Part shown: positions 7,256 to 14,579 of the stretch, piece by piece | Layout: each line of letters opens with the position of its first letter | Numbering within the stretch: the stretch's first letter is position 1 | Source of the DNA: an uncultured Oscillospiraceae bacterium | GTDB taxonomy: Bacteria; Bacillota; Clostridia; Oscillospirales; Oscillospiraceae | Direction of reading: 5' to 3' | DNA length: 18,357 nt | NCBI GenBank assembly: GCA_934668295.1 | Contig: CAKUND010000019.1 | Location: 1 to 18,357, forward strand | Program-made: the position numbers and the translations under genes | Notes under the pieces: generated by a model | The model's database searches: none | What the model saw: the letters and a program-made list of their open reading frames with translations, nothing else | Told to the model about the DNA's origin: nothing

Positions 7256-8411
7256 CCGCAAGCCACCCCTTCCAGCCAAGGTGCATGGTGTCGCAGAGGA
7301 AATAGGGCTCGTATTCATAGCCCGTCAGATCCAGCAGCGTCACGTTTTCATATTCTGCGGCGATCTGCCGCACGTTTTCATAGTATGTCTGCCGCCGCTC
7401 GGCGGAAAAGCCCGTATAATCGCTCCACGCGCCGTGCATCGGGACATGGACGAACAGGATCTGCATCTGCTTTGCCCGGCATATTTCAAACAGACAGCGC
7501 AGATCGTCATATTCCGGGGAAATGTCATAGCTGACGGACGCGTCCTTCCCGGCCTGCTGGGAAAGCCTTCGGCCGATGTAGGTGTTGTAATAGCCGTCCT
7601 CCATGCCGAAGTCGTTTCCGGCGCTCATCTCCTCCGCCTGACGGACGGCGGCCTGCTCCTCCGCATCCCAGTCGATCGGGCCGGGCTGCGCCGGCTTTGC
7701 GGCGGGCGCTTCGGCGATCACACGGCGGGCGCTTGTCATGTCGCGCGTATCGAGCAGCCATTCGGAAATGGCGGCATACGGCGTCAGCAGCGCCTTGAGC
7801 GCCGTCTGGCCCTTTGCTGACGCGCGGGTCAGAAGCCCTGCCGCAGTCGTCTGCTGCAAAGAAGCGCTGTACTGCGCGTTATAAGCTTCGATCAATTCCG
7901 CCACGCGGCGGGCAAGATACTGTCGCTGCTCCGCCGGGATCGTCCTGTCGGACAGAAGCGAGAGCATCTGCTGTTCGGAGAAATTCGCCATGAACAGATC
8001 CGGCGCGATGCCGTCTGCGACATACGACTGCGGGGCTGTGATGAGCACGGCCTTTTTCCCCGTCAGGCTCTCGCCCGACGCGGCGATGGCCATCGCGTGC
8101 ACCAGCGACTGGCACGAGCCGCGCCCGATCAGATCGACCTGAAAGCCGCAGCGCTTTCCGGCAAAGAAATTCGCCGGGTGCGTGCAGAGCTGCGTGGTCT
8201 TCAGCTCGCTCGAGCCGAAGACGGGCAGCGTATCGCCTTTTGCGGCAGCCGCGCGGAGCAGATACTCGCCCGTGATCTTCTCCGGGGCCAGTGAATCGCC
8301 GAGGCTGTCCGGAGCGTCCGGCATGGTCTTCTCCACGCAAAGCCGCACAAGCCCCAGCGCCAGCACCGCCGCAAGCAGGCACAAAAGCGCCCTCAGAAAA
8401 AGCTTTCGCAT
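7218..8411 (-). CDS. dltD: D-alanyl transfer protein DltD
   Basis: The 397-aa product has an N-terminal membrane anchor (about 3-23) and an extracellular SGNH-like domain. The 'GSSEL' motif (66-70) holds the catalytic serine and 'DTMHLGWKGW' (374-383) supplies Asp374 and His377. DltD acts outside the membrane with DltB and DltX in the final transfer of D-alanine to teichoic acid. The ATG at 8411 starts 4 nt after the dltC stop. An in-frame TTG at 8423 would overlap dltC but has no better ribosome binding site. A charged, Ala/Gln-rich insertion lies near residues 225-265. The length is close to other DltD proteins. Confidence 0.92.
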   Translation of the reverse strand: MRKLFLRALLCLLAAVLALGLVRLCVEKTMPDAPDSLGDSLAPEKITGEYLLRAAAAKGDTLPVFGSSELKTTQLCTHPANFFAGKRCGFQVDLIGRGSCQSLVHAMAIAASGESLTGKKAVLITAPQSYVADGIAPDLFMANFSEQQMLSLLSDRTIPAEQRQYLARRVAELIEAYNAQYSASLQQTTAAGLLTRASAKGQTALKALLTPYAAISEWLLDTRDMTSARRVIAEAPAAKPAQPGPIDWDAEEQAAVRQAEEMSAGNDFGMEDGYYNTYIGRRLSQQAGKDASVSYDISPEYDDLRCLFEICRAKQMQILFVHVPMHGAWSDYTGFSAERRQTYYENVRQIAAEYENVTLLDLTGYEYEPYFLCDTMHLGWKGWLAVDKAIAEFWDKA

Positions 8412-8415
8412 GGGC

Positions 8416-8634
8416 TTATGCAAGCAGCGCCGCGATCTTGGCGGGCGTCGAAATTTCCTCCCGCGTCAGCTCGGCTACGTCCAGCGCCTTTCCGAGCTGC
8501 TCCAGCCGGACCAGAAGCTCGACCAGTCCGAATGAGTCGAGAAGACCTTCCTCAAACAGCTCCGTTTCGGGCGTGATCTCGCCTGCGTCCGCGCCGGTGA
8601 TGTCGTTCAGAGCGGCAATGATTTCTTCCAGCAT
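8416..8634 (-). CDS. dltC: D-alanyl carrier protein DltC
   Basis: The 72-aa acidic carrier protein has the phosphopantetheine attachment motif 'LLDSFGLVEL', with Ser34 as the modified residue. DltA loads it with D-alanine on the thiol arm, and it presents the residue to DltB at the inner membrane face. The start is the ATG at 8634, nine bases after AGGAGG; a longer frame upstream overlaps dltB and is not coding. The size matches the family (about 75-80 aa). It lies 13 nt after dltB and 4 nt before dltD. Confidence 0.95.
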   Translation of the reverse strand: MLEEIIAALNDITGADAGEITPETELFEEGLLDSFGLVELLVRLEQLGKALDVAELTREEISTPAKIAALLA

Positions 8635-8647
8635 ATCGGGTTTCCTC

Positions 8648-9787
8648 CTAAATGAGTCTTCTGGAGAACAGCAGCAGGCCGAAGCTGAACAGATGGAAGG
8701 TCGCCAGCCGCAGCGCCCACGCTGCCTTCGGATTTTTCTTAAGTGTTTTAAAGCCCCTGCACTGCGTGTCAAGCACATCGTTCAGGCACATCAGCGCGCC
8801 GTGATACGCGCCGTAGATCAGATAGCCGGGCGTCAGCCCGTGCCACGCGCCCATGAGCAGCATCGTGAGCGCATAGCCAAGATAGGAGCTTGTCCGCCGC
8901 CCCTTGAACCATTTGCCGCGCAGCGCGGCCATGCAGAAGCGCGTATAGACGTAATCGCGCAGGTAGGTCGAGAGCGAAATATGCCAGCGCGACCAGAAGT
9001 CCTTCATGTCAAGACTGCAGAATGGCAAATTGAAGTTGTCCGGCTGCTCGATCCCAAGTAAGTACGCTGTGCCGACGGCCATGCGGCTGTAGCCGGCAAA
9101 GTTGAAGAACATGAAAAACGTGTAGCCGTACATATAGGAGACCGTCGCCCAGAAGCCATGCTCCGGCAGGGCGGACAGCCAGAATTTCCAGATGAGATTG
9201 CCGACGACGAAGTTATAAAACGCGCCCGTCATCAGCCGCCACAGGCCGCTTTGCAGCAGCGCACGGTATTCCTCCCTCGTGCGCTCTTTATGAAGATCTG
9301 CCTCAAACCGCCGGTACCGGTCCAGCGGGCCGGAGGACACGGACGGGAAAAAGAGGACAAAATAGCTGTAGTCCAGCACGTTCAGCTCCGTGATGCGCCC
9401 GTCGTAAATGTCGATGAGCGGCTGCACCGCGCGGAAGGACAGATAGCTGAGCCCCAGCATCGAAAGCATCCGCAGGGGCCCGACCCACAGCGAAAGCTTG
9501 ACCAGCAGCAGGGGAAGCAGGCTCAGAACGACGGCCAGATGGAACACCCACGGCTTTTTCGCGCGTTTTCGCAGGTGCAGATACCCGAACGTCAGCGCCG
9601 TTTGCCAGATCCAGAATGCCGCCAGCAGCAAAAGCGCGTGCGGCGTGCGGAAAATAGCCAGCAGCATGACTGCGCAGACGAGCATGCCGCACACGCGCAG
9701 CCGCTTCCCCCGCAGTCCGCACACGACCACGGGGAGCAGCACGATAAGAAGGATCAGAAAATAATCAAGTCCGCCGAATGGGTTCAT
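8648..9787 (-). CDS. dltB: D-alanyl transfer protein DltB (MBOAT)
   Basis: The 379-aa polytopic membrane protein of the MBOAT family takes D-alanine from DltC and passes it across the membrane towards teichoic acid. Motifs include 'FNFAGYSRMAVG' (228-239), 'FWSRWHISLSTYLRDYVYTRF' (264-284, His269) and the active-site 'GAWHGLTPGYLIYG' (313-326, His316). The ATG at 9787 lies after AGGAGG with 5-6 nt spacing. It overlaps the end of dltA by 23 nt. The 'YVYTRF' form and the 'GAWHGLTP' form are the DltB rather than the AlgI variety of these motifs. This agrees with the dltA and dltC genes on either side. Confidence 0.95.
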   Translation of the reverse strand: MNPFGGLDYFLILLIVLLPVVVCGLRGKRLRVCGMLVCAVMLLAIFRTPHALLLLAAFWIWQTALTFGYLHLRKRAKKPWVFHLAVVLSLLPLLLVKLSLWVGPLRMLSMLGLSYLSFRAVQPLIDIYDGRITELNVLDYSYFVLFFPSVSSGPLDRYRRFEADLHKERTREEYRALLQSGLWRLMTGAFYNFVVGNLIWKFWLSALPEHGFWATVSYMYGYTFFMFFNFAGYSRMAVGTAYLLGIEQPDNFNLPFCSLDMKDFWSRWHISLSTYLRDYVYTRFCMAALRGKWFKGRRTSSYLGYALTMLLMGAWHGLTPGYLIYGAYHGALMCLNDVLDTQCRGFKTLKKNPKAAWALRLATFHLFSFGLLLFSRRLI

Positions 9788-11309
9788 GTGCGCCTCCTGC
9801 CGCGCCGGACGCAAGCTGTGCGGCGAGCTGTTTTTTGTCGATCTTGCCGTTGGTGTTCAGCGGGAAGCTGTCCACGGCCAGAATTTTTCGCGGGATCATG
9901 TAGGACGGCAGGCAGCCGGCAAGCGCTGTTTTGATGCGCCGGGCGCGCTGCAGTGCGCTCTCGCCGTCCGGCTTTTCCAGCAGGACGAACGCTGTCAGCG
10001 CTGTCACGCGCCCATCCTGCCAAACCGGCAGAACAGCGGCGCGGGCAATGTTCGGCAGCTTGACAAGGTTCTGCTCCACATCCTCCAGCTCGACCCGGAA
10101 GCCGTTGAGCTTGATCTGCCCGTCCAGACGGCCGAGATAATAGAGCATACCGTCTGCCATGCGGCAAAGATCGCCCGTGTGATAGCCGCGCAGCCCGTCC
10201 TCCGTGCGGAAAAACAGCGCCTCGTTCAGCTCGGGCCGGCCGAGATAGCCGGGACTGACGGCTTCGCCGAGCACCAGAAGCTCACCCGCTTCGCCGTCCG
10301 GAAGCGGCCGGCCATGGTCGTCGGCAATGATAGCCTGCACAGTTTCAAAGGGCCTGCCGATGGGCAGCGGCTCGTCCGCGTCCAGCATATCCCGCGTGAT
10401 CTCCACGCCGGTCACGAACACAGTCGTTTCCGTCGGGCCGTAGGCATTGATGACCGGCACGCCCGGGAATCTTCGCATCAGCTCCGCCGCCAGCTTCTTC
10501 GTCAGCACCTCGCCGCAGAACAGGAACTGCCGCACCTGCGGCATCAGCTCCGCGCAGAACTGCGCAGAATGGATGCAGAACTCCGCAAGAGAGGGCGTTG
10601 ACACCCACGCGTCCGGCTTTGCCTCGCGCAGAAGGGCGAACAGCGCCTGCGGACTTTCGAGCGTCTGCCGGTCTGCCGTCCAGAGCGTCATGCCCCGGCT
10701 GAGCGCTTCGTAAAGCGCACAGACGGAGACGTCGAAGGAATAGGAAATTTCATTGAGAAACGCGCCGCCCTCCGGCAGCCGCGCGAACCACGGCGCCGCG
10801 CCCGCGTGGAACGCGGCGAGATTTCCCGCCGTGATCTGCACGCCCTTGGGCGTCCCGGTCGAGCCGGAGGTAAAAAGCAGATAGGCCGTCTGCTCTGGCC
10901 GGATCCAGCTGGAGCGCGGCGCGGAAGGCGCGGGCTGCGTCAGGATCTGCGCAAGCTCCGCCTCGCAGAGCGTATGCTCCGCCGAAAGGCCGGCGGCGCA
11001 CAGATCGACCAGCACGGCCGGCTGCGCGGCACGCAGGATCTGCGCGGCACGGTCGGGCGGATACGTCGTGTCGACAGGGACATAGCCGCGTCCGGCCTTC
11101 AGCGCGCCAAACATGCAGGCGGGAAGAACCGACTGCTTGTGGCCGTAGAGCATGACCGGTCTGCCGTCATCCGGCAGCGTGCGGCGAAGATACGCCGCGA
11201 ACGCATCCGACATGCGGTTCAGCGCGGCAAAGCTTACCTGCTCGTCATGATAGCGGATCGCGATGCGGCCCGTTTTTGCGTAGTGCTCCAGAGCTTCCAG
11301 AATAAACAT
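9765..11309 (-). CDS. dltA: D-alanine--D-alanyl carrier protein ligase DltA
   Basis: The 514-aa adenylating enzyme activates D-alanine with ATP and loads it on DltC in the cytoplasm. All core motifs are present: 'LFTSGSTGTPKG' (145-156), 'SFDVSV' (191-196), 'FCGE' (264-267, Cys265 at the position linked to D-selectivity in DltA), 'NAYGPTE' (288-294), 'GYHTGDL' (375-381), 'GRLDGQIKLNGFRVE' (393-407) and the C-terminal 'NTNGKID' (Lys489). The length is typical of the family. The stop of the preceding lipoprotein gene (TGA) merges with the GAGGA used for initiation, so the two are coupled. In many Gram-positives dltA heads its operon; here four surface-protein genes precede it. Confidence 0.96.
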   Translation of the reverse strand: MFILEALEHYAKTGRIAIRYHDEQVSFAALNRMSDAFAAYLRRTLPDDGRPVMLYGHKQSVLPACMFGALKAGRGYVPVDTTYPPDRAAQILRAAQPAVLVDLCAAGLSAEHTLCEAELAQILTQPAPSAPRSSWIRPEQTAYLLFTSGSTGTPKGVQITAGNLAAFHAGAAPWFARLPEGGAFLNEISYSFDVSVCALYEALSRGMTLWTADRQTLESPQALFALLREAKPDAWVSTPSLAEFCIHSAQFCAELMPQVRQFLFCGEVLTKKLAAELMRRFPGVPVINAYGPTETTVFVTGVEITRDMLDADEPLPIGRPFETVQAIIADDHGRPLPDGEAGELLVLGEAVSPGYLGRPELNEALFFRTEDGLRGYHTGDLCRMADGMLYYLGRLDGQIKLNGFRVELEDVEQNLVKLPNIARAAVLPVWQDGRVTALTAFVLLEKPDGESALQRARRIKTALAGCLPSYMIPRKILAVDSFPLNTNGKIDKKQLAAQLASGAAGGAHEPIRRT

Positions 11310-11321
11310 GTGTATGGTTCC

Positions 11322-11885
11322 TCAATCAGTCGGCGCGTTCCACTGGTGCGTCAGCGCCATGCGCGCGTCGTCGGCCATAAAATAATCGCGCGGGTTTTCC
11401 GCAAAGTGTCCGCCGTACAGCGGGTCGAACCAGCAGCCCGTTCCGTCAACAACAGCGTACACCCACGCGTGCTCGACCGGCTCGGGGTCGTCCGCACGCA
11501 AAAACGTGCCCTGCACGATCTGCGCCTCGCAGCCCATGCGCCGCAGCAGGACTGCCGTCAGCGCGGCCTGCGCGTCACAGTTGCCCTTGCGCTTCTGCAG
11601 CAGCTCGAGCGCGAGCGAGTCGGTCAGCTCGTCCGTAAAGCCGCCGGAGGTATCGGCCAGCGTGGCGCGGTAGGTAATGCCGGTACAGAGGAAATCATAG
11701 ACCGCGCCGAGATTTGTGACAAGGTCAGCCTTCGGGTCGCAAAGCTCCTGCAAAAGTGCAAGGACCTGCTCGTCAAGCTCCGCATCGCCGGTCGGCTCCC
11801 CTGCGGGCGTATACGGCTTTGCCGCACAGGCGGCGCAGCCGAGCGCCAGAATTGCCGCCAGAAGCAGCAGAAAAAGCTTTTTCAT
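11322..11885 (-). CDS. Small transglutaminase-like lipoprotein
   Basis: The 187-aa lipoprotein has the lipid-anchor site near Cys20 in 'GCAAC', and the mature protein is nearly all one transglutaminase-like domain. 'KRKGNCDAQAALTAVLLRRMG' spans 98-118 with Cys103 as nucleophile. 'EHAWVYA' gives His139 and 'GCWFDPLYGG' gives Asp154. The triad is intact. The ATG at 11885 has GGAG seven bases upstream; a GTG at 11900 in frame would overlap the previous gene by 11 nt and would weaken the signal peptide. It lies directly upstream of dltA (12-nt gap). It lacks the repeat and SLH-like regions of the two larger relatives, so it may be the minimal enzyme. Its target is unknown. Confidence 0.83.
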   Translation of the reverse strand: MKKLFLLLLAAILALGCAACAAKPYTPAGEPTGDAELDEQVLALLQELCDPKADLVTNLGAVYDFLCTGITYRATLADTSGGFTDELTDSLALELLQKRKGNCDAQAALTAVLLRRMGCEAQIVQGTFLRADDPEPVEHAWVYAVVDGTGCWFDPLYGGHFAENPRDYFMADDARMALTHQWNAPTD

Positions 11886-11889
11886 GGCC

Positions 11890-12396
11890 TTACTCCGCAC
11901 GGTGCGCGCTCGTCAGGCCGATGGCGCAGACCGTGTCGCCGTCCAGCTCAAAATAGAGGGAGGCGGGGACGGTCAGCTCATCCTGCGCAGACAGCGCATA
12001 GGTCAGGGTGCCTCCGGCCTGTGTGTGACCTGTTCCATACGCGGCCTCGAGATCCTTCCGGCTCGCGCCGATCCCGATGCCCTGCGCGGTCTGCACGTTT
12101 CCGGTGCAGTAAAGCTCCAGCAGGCGGTCGGCATCGCCGTCCGGGTAGGTGTAGAGGATCAGATCGTCATAGGCATAGGTCTTGTCCATCCCCGTGTAGA
12201 CGCAGGAGACGGCCTCGGAATAGGTATAGTCCCCGCCGAACGCATCCAGCAGCGCGGAAACGGACGTATCGGGCCGCACCGCGGTTCCATTTACGGTCAG
12301 GGAAAGATCAGCCTCGGAAATCGTTTTTTCGCCGCAGGCAGCGAGCAGCGCACACAGCAGCAGCGCAGTCAGCAGCAGACAGAGTGTTTTTTTCAT
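11890..12396 (-). CDS. Lipoprotein, probably distant member of the small-lipoprotein family
   Basis: The 168-aa product has lipobox 'LLAAC' (Cys21). The first half of the mature protein has 'VSALLDAFGG', 'AVSCVYTGMDK' and 'YDDLILYTYPDG'. It echoes the order Gly-turn, Ser-Cys, Asp-Gly and Y-D-x-[LF]-x-[VL]-Y-T-Y found in the 91-aa and 137-aa lipoproteins of the cluster. The second half ('IGIGASRKDLEAAYGTG') resembles a repeat of the same 'G....D.. .AYG' element and could be a second copy of the fold. The ATG at 12396 has GAGGA eight bases upstream. A further ATG at 12411 overlaps the stop of the gene before it. The function is unknown. Confidence 0.78.
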   Translation of the reverse strand: MKKTLCLLLTALLLCALLAACGEKTISEADLSLTVNGTAVRPDTSVSALLDAFGGDYTYSEAVSCVYTGMDKTYAYDDLILYTYPDGDADRLLELYCTGNVQTAQGIGIGASRKDLEAAYGTGHTQAGGTLTYALSAQDELTVPASLYFELDGDTVCAIGLTSAHRAE

Positions 12397-12407
12397 GCCG
12401 TCCGTCC

Positions 12408-12821
12408 TCATTCCGCGTCAACGACGGTCTCGACACCGTTTTCAAGATAGGTAAAGACGGTCAGTCCGTCATAGATCCAGATCCCGTCGTCGCCCGGGCC
12501 GGAGCAGGAGGCCTCGTACAGCTTCTGCTGCGGCTCACCGAGCGCGTCCAGCAGCAGCTGCGCGTCCTGGTCGACAAAGCTGAGCGCTGTTTCCAGCGCG
12601 CCGGGTTCGTCTGCCGCCTCCGGCTCTGCCTGCGCGGGAGCTTCTTCGGGTTCAGGCTCTGCCGGTTCTTCCGGTTCAGCAGGCGTCTGCGTCTCGGGTG
12701 CGGAGGCCGTCTCCGGTGCGGGCGTCTGTGCGGACTCCGGCGTTTCGCCGCAGGCGGTCAGGACAGCTGCTGCAGCCAGCAGCAGGCAGACCAGCAATAT
12801 CTTCGTAAGCTTCTTTTTCAC
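12408..12821 (-). CDS. Lipoprotein with long acidic linker, 'SC-GPG-DDG' family
   Basis: The 137-aa product has lipobox 'LTAC' (Cys24) and a Pro/Glu/Ala linker of about 50 residues. The C-terminal domain of about 60 residues contains 'ALGEPQQKLYEASC', 'GPGDDGIWIYDGLTVFTY' and a terminal 'VVDAE'. It is clearly the same domain as the 91-aa lipoprotein at 6805-7080. The linker should hold the domain out through the cell wall. Translation starts at a GTG; AAGGAG lies about 12 bases upstream, a little far, which suggests weak initiation. The function is unknown. Confidence 0.8.
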   Translation of the reverse strand: MKKKLTKILLVCLLLAAAAVLTACGETPESAQTPAPETASAPETQTPAEPEEPAEPEPEEAPAQAEPEAADEPGALETALSFVDQDAQLLLDALGEPQQKLYEASCSGPGDDGIWIYDGLTVFTYLENGVETVVDAE

Positions 12822-12850
12822 AGTTCTTTCTCGCTCCTTCTGCGCGGCCG

Positions 12851-14362
12851 TCAGTGCTTCAGATAGCGGGCGGGCGCGGATTCATATGTCACCTGCCAGG
12901 CGCTGTGCGTCTCGTTGCTGATGCCGGCACGCAGGTTATAGTTTTCGATCTGCGGGTCAAAGAGGAAGGTCTCGCCGTCCAGCTCGATCTCGACCCAGCC
13001 GTGCGCGATGGGGTACCAGTTCCAGCTGTAGCCGCATTCGCCGACGATGGGCGAGGCCAGATAGCCGAGCTTCCTCGCAAGCAGGCAGAATACGGCGGCA
13101 AAGTTATAGCAGTCGCCCTTGCCGGTCGTGAGGATCTTGTCGGCAAATTCCAGCTGCTTGTCGTATGGGATCGTCTTGACCTCCGGGCCGTAGGCCGGGT
13201 TCCGGCCCAGATACCGCAGCGCACGGACGGCGTCGTAGCAGGCGTGCAGGCAATCCTCTTGTGCCATATCCTCCGTGGTGCAGGCGGCGATGAAATCATC
13301 CAGCTTTTCATCCAGCTCGGTGTTTCCGGTCGTATAGTAGCCGTTTTCGTCGTACTGGTATTCGCCGAAGGTGCAGTTCCGGCGCAGAATGCCGTCGGCA
13401 CGGATGAAGACGGCGTGACCCTCGATATAATGCGGGGCATAGTCCGCCAGGATCCGGCCCGACTCGTCGCAGCGGTAATACCGGCGGCCCTGCTCGTTCA
13501 GGAAGCCCGTGCCGCGTGCGACGCGGCCGTCAGACCTTACAAAAAAGCCGCTCGTGCCGGACAGATGGAGCCCCGGCGCGAACGAAAGCGCGTCCAGCGC
13601 GTCCGCGCGGTAATGCTCCTGCGCATCCGCATCGTCCAGATAATACTCGTGCGGCAGGACGGCTTCGACCAGATCGGCATAGTCTGCCCGATCCTCCGGC
13701 ACGTCCAGCAGCAGCGAACGGCGGACGCCGTTGATCGCGTCTGTGTCCGGCGCACGGCCCAGCGCGCGGTTGACCAGTACCGCTGCCTGCGCGCGCGTGA
13801 TCGGGGCAGGCGCAGGCACTTCCTCCTCCTGCGCGCTGTCCGGCATCAGCGCCTGTGCGGCCTGCAGCAGCTCCGGCGGAGCGGACTGCTCTGTCAGATC
13901 GAGCGCGGCGAGCAGCGCCGTCACAAATGCGTCCGGCGTGACAGACTCGCCGGGGAAGAAGCACGTCTCGCCCTCCTCCTGCGGCAGATAGCCGCCCATG
14001 GCGCTGACCGCCTCGTAGTACCAGGATCCCGGAAGCACGTCGTCATACTGCGCAGGCTCCGCGCTGCGGGGCCGGCTCTGCGTCAGATTGTACAGCAGCT
14101 GCGCACAGTCCACGCGGCGCAGCGGCGCGTCCGGCCGAAAAAAGCCGTCGGACGCGGTCATAAAATTCTGATGCGCATGATAGTCCGGTTCCGGCTCGGG
14201 CTCCGGCTCGGGAAGGGGAGCGGCCTGCGCGGCCGGCTCCTGCGTGTCGGAAGCCTCCGGCTCCGCCGCACTCTGACAGCCGCACAAAAGCGCGCACAGC
14301 AGCGCAAGCAGCAGCACGGCCCAGCCGCCGGGCCAACCCCTCGTTTTCGTCTTCTTCTCCAT
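12851..14362 (-). CDS. Lipoprotein with SLH-like repeats and C-terminal transglutaminase-like domain
   Basis: The 503-aa surface lipoprotein is the first gene of the cluster. It has signal and lipobox 'LLCGC' (Cys29), a Pro/Glu linker (40-60) and then S-layer-homology-like segments. The first is around 70-125 ('FFRPDAPLRRVDCAQLL', 'YDDVLPGSWYYEAV'), with a second, degenerate copy at about 134-200. A Gly/aromatic region follows (265-345), and then a transglutaminase-like domain with 'GKGDCYNFAAVF' (Cys418), 'AHGWVEI' (His454) and 'FLFDPQ' (Asp469). The triad is intact. The SLH-like part suggests non-covalent binding to a cell-wall polymer in addition to the lipid anchor. The ribosome binding site is poor (only GGAAC before the ATG). 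The 322-aa lipoprotein near the end of the cluster has the same order of linker, Gly-rich region and catalytic domain. Confidence 0.85.
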   Translation of the reverse strand: MEKKTKTRGWPGGWAVLLLALLCALLCGCQSAAEPEASDTQEPAAQAAPLPEPEPEPEPDYHAHQNFMTASDGFFRPDAPLRRVDCAQLLYNLTQSRPRSAEPAQYDDVLPGSWYYEAVSAMGGYLPQEEGETCFFPGESVTPDAFVTALLAALDLTEQSAPPELLQAAQALMPDSAQEEEVPAPAPITRAQAAVLVNRALGRAPDTDAINGVRRSLLLDVPEDRADYADLVEAVLPHEYYLDDADAQEHYRADALDALSFAPGLHLSGTSGFFVRSDGRVARGTGFLNEQGRRYYRCDESGRILADYAPHYIEGHAVFIRADGILRRNCTFGEYQYDENGYYTTGNTELDEKLDDFIAACTTEDMAQEDCLHACYDAVRALRYLGRNPAYGPEVKTIPYDKQLEFADKILTTGKGDCYNFAAVFCLLARKLGYLASPIVGECGYSWNWYPIAHGWVEIELDGETFLFDPQIENYNLRAGISNETHSAWQVTYESAPARYLKH

Positions 14363-14424
14363 TGTTCCAACTGCCTGTCTTTTTGATTTCCATGCACGCC
14401 TGGCATGGCGGAAACATCAAAAAC

Positions 14425-14443
14425 TGGTATAAATTATACACCA
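14425..14443. promoter_or_regulatory. Near-palindrome over the cluster -10: possible operator
   Basis: TGGTATAAATTATACACCA is a 19-nt imperfect palindrome (7 of 9 pairs) that covers the -10 hexamer. Its TGG...CCA ends are a shape often used by dimeric repressors or activators. A separate inverted repeat CCATGC / GCATGG lies nearby in the untranslated leader, near 14390-14409. Confidence 0.35.
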
Positions 14444-14461
14444 ACATTCATTATAATCTAT
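14433..14461 (-). promoter_or_regulatory. Candidate promoter of the 15-gene cluster
   Basis: On the minus strand there is a consensus -10 TATAAT at 14433-14438. A weak -35 (TAGATT, 14455-14460) stands 16 nt upstream. A second TATAAT lies at 14450-14455, with TTGACG (14467-14472) only 11 nt upstream of it, too close for a standard promoter. This is the only AT-rich gap ahead of the cluster, so the promoter should be here, but the exact elements are uncertain. Confidence 0.45.
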
Positions 14462-14478
14462 CCCACCGTCAAATGCAA

Positions 14479-14526
14479 GACGGCAGGCGGGGGAATTGCG
14501 AAGACGGCAGGCGGGGGAATTGCGAA
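14479..14526. repeat. 24-bp perfect tandem duplication
   Basis: Two head-to-tail copies of a 24-bp unit occupy 14479-14502 and 14503-14526, identical at every base. Each unit begins GACGGCAGGCGGGGG and ends AATTGCGAA. It lies in non-coding DNA, just before the promoter of the candidate small RNA. Confidence 0.9.
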
Positions 14527-14544
14527 AAACGGGGAAAGCCTGTA

Positions 14545-14573
14545 TTGACATTTATGGCTTATTTGTGTACATT
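14545..14573 (+). promoter_or_regulatory. Promoter of the candidate small RNA
   Basis: A perfect -35 TTGACA (14545-14550) is followed by a 17-nt spacer and TACATT (14568-14573, 4/6 of the -10 consensus). Transcription would begin near 14580, exactly where the closing stem of the predicted RNA starts. Confidence 0.55.
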
Positions 14574-14579
14574 GGGATC

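Noticed and set aside
10806..12866. A 686-codon open frame on the plus strand opposite dltA and lipoprotein genes
   Set aside because: It is rich in Arg, Gln and His with no recognisable domain, and lies opposite genes with full catalytic motifs. Long antisense frames are expected at this GC content.
12854..14386. A 510-codon open frame on the plus strand opposite the 503-aa lipoprotein
   Set aside because: It is a mirror of the minus-strand gene, has no motif or ribosome binding site, and ends in Arg/Leu-rich low-complexity sequence.
14479..14526. Possible CRISPR array
   Set aside because: There are only two copies, with no spacer between them and no cas genes.
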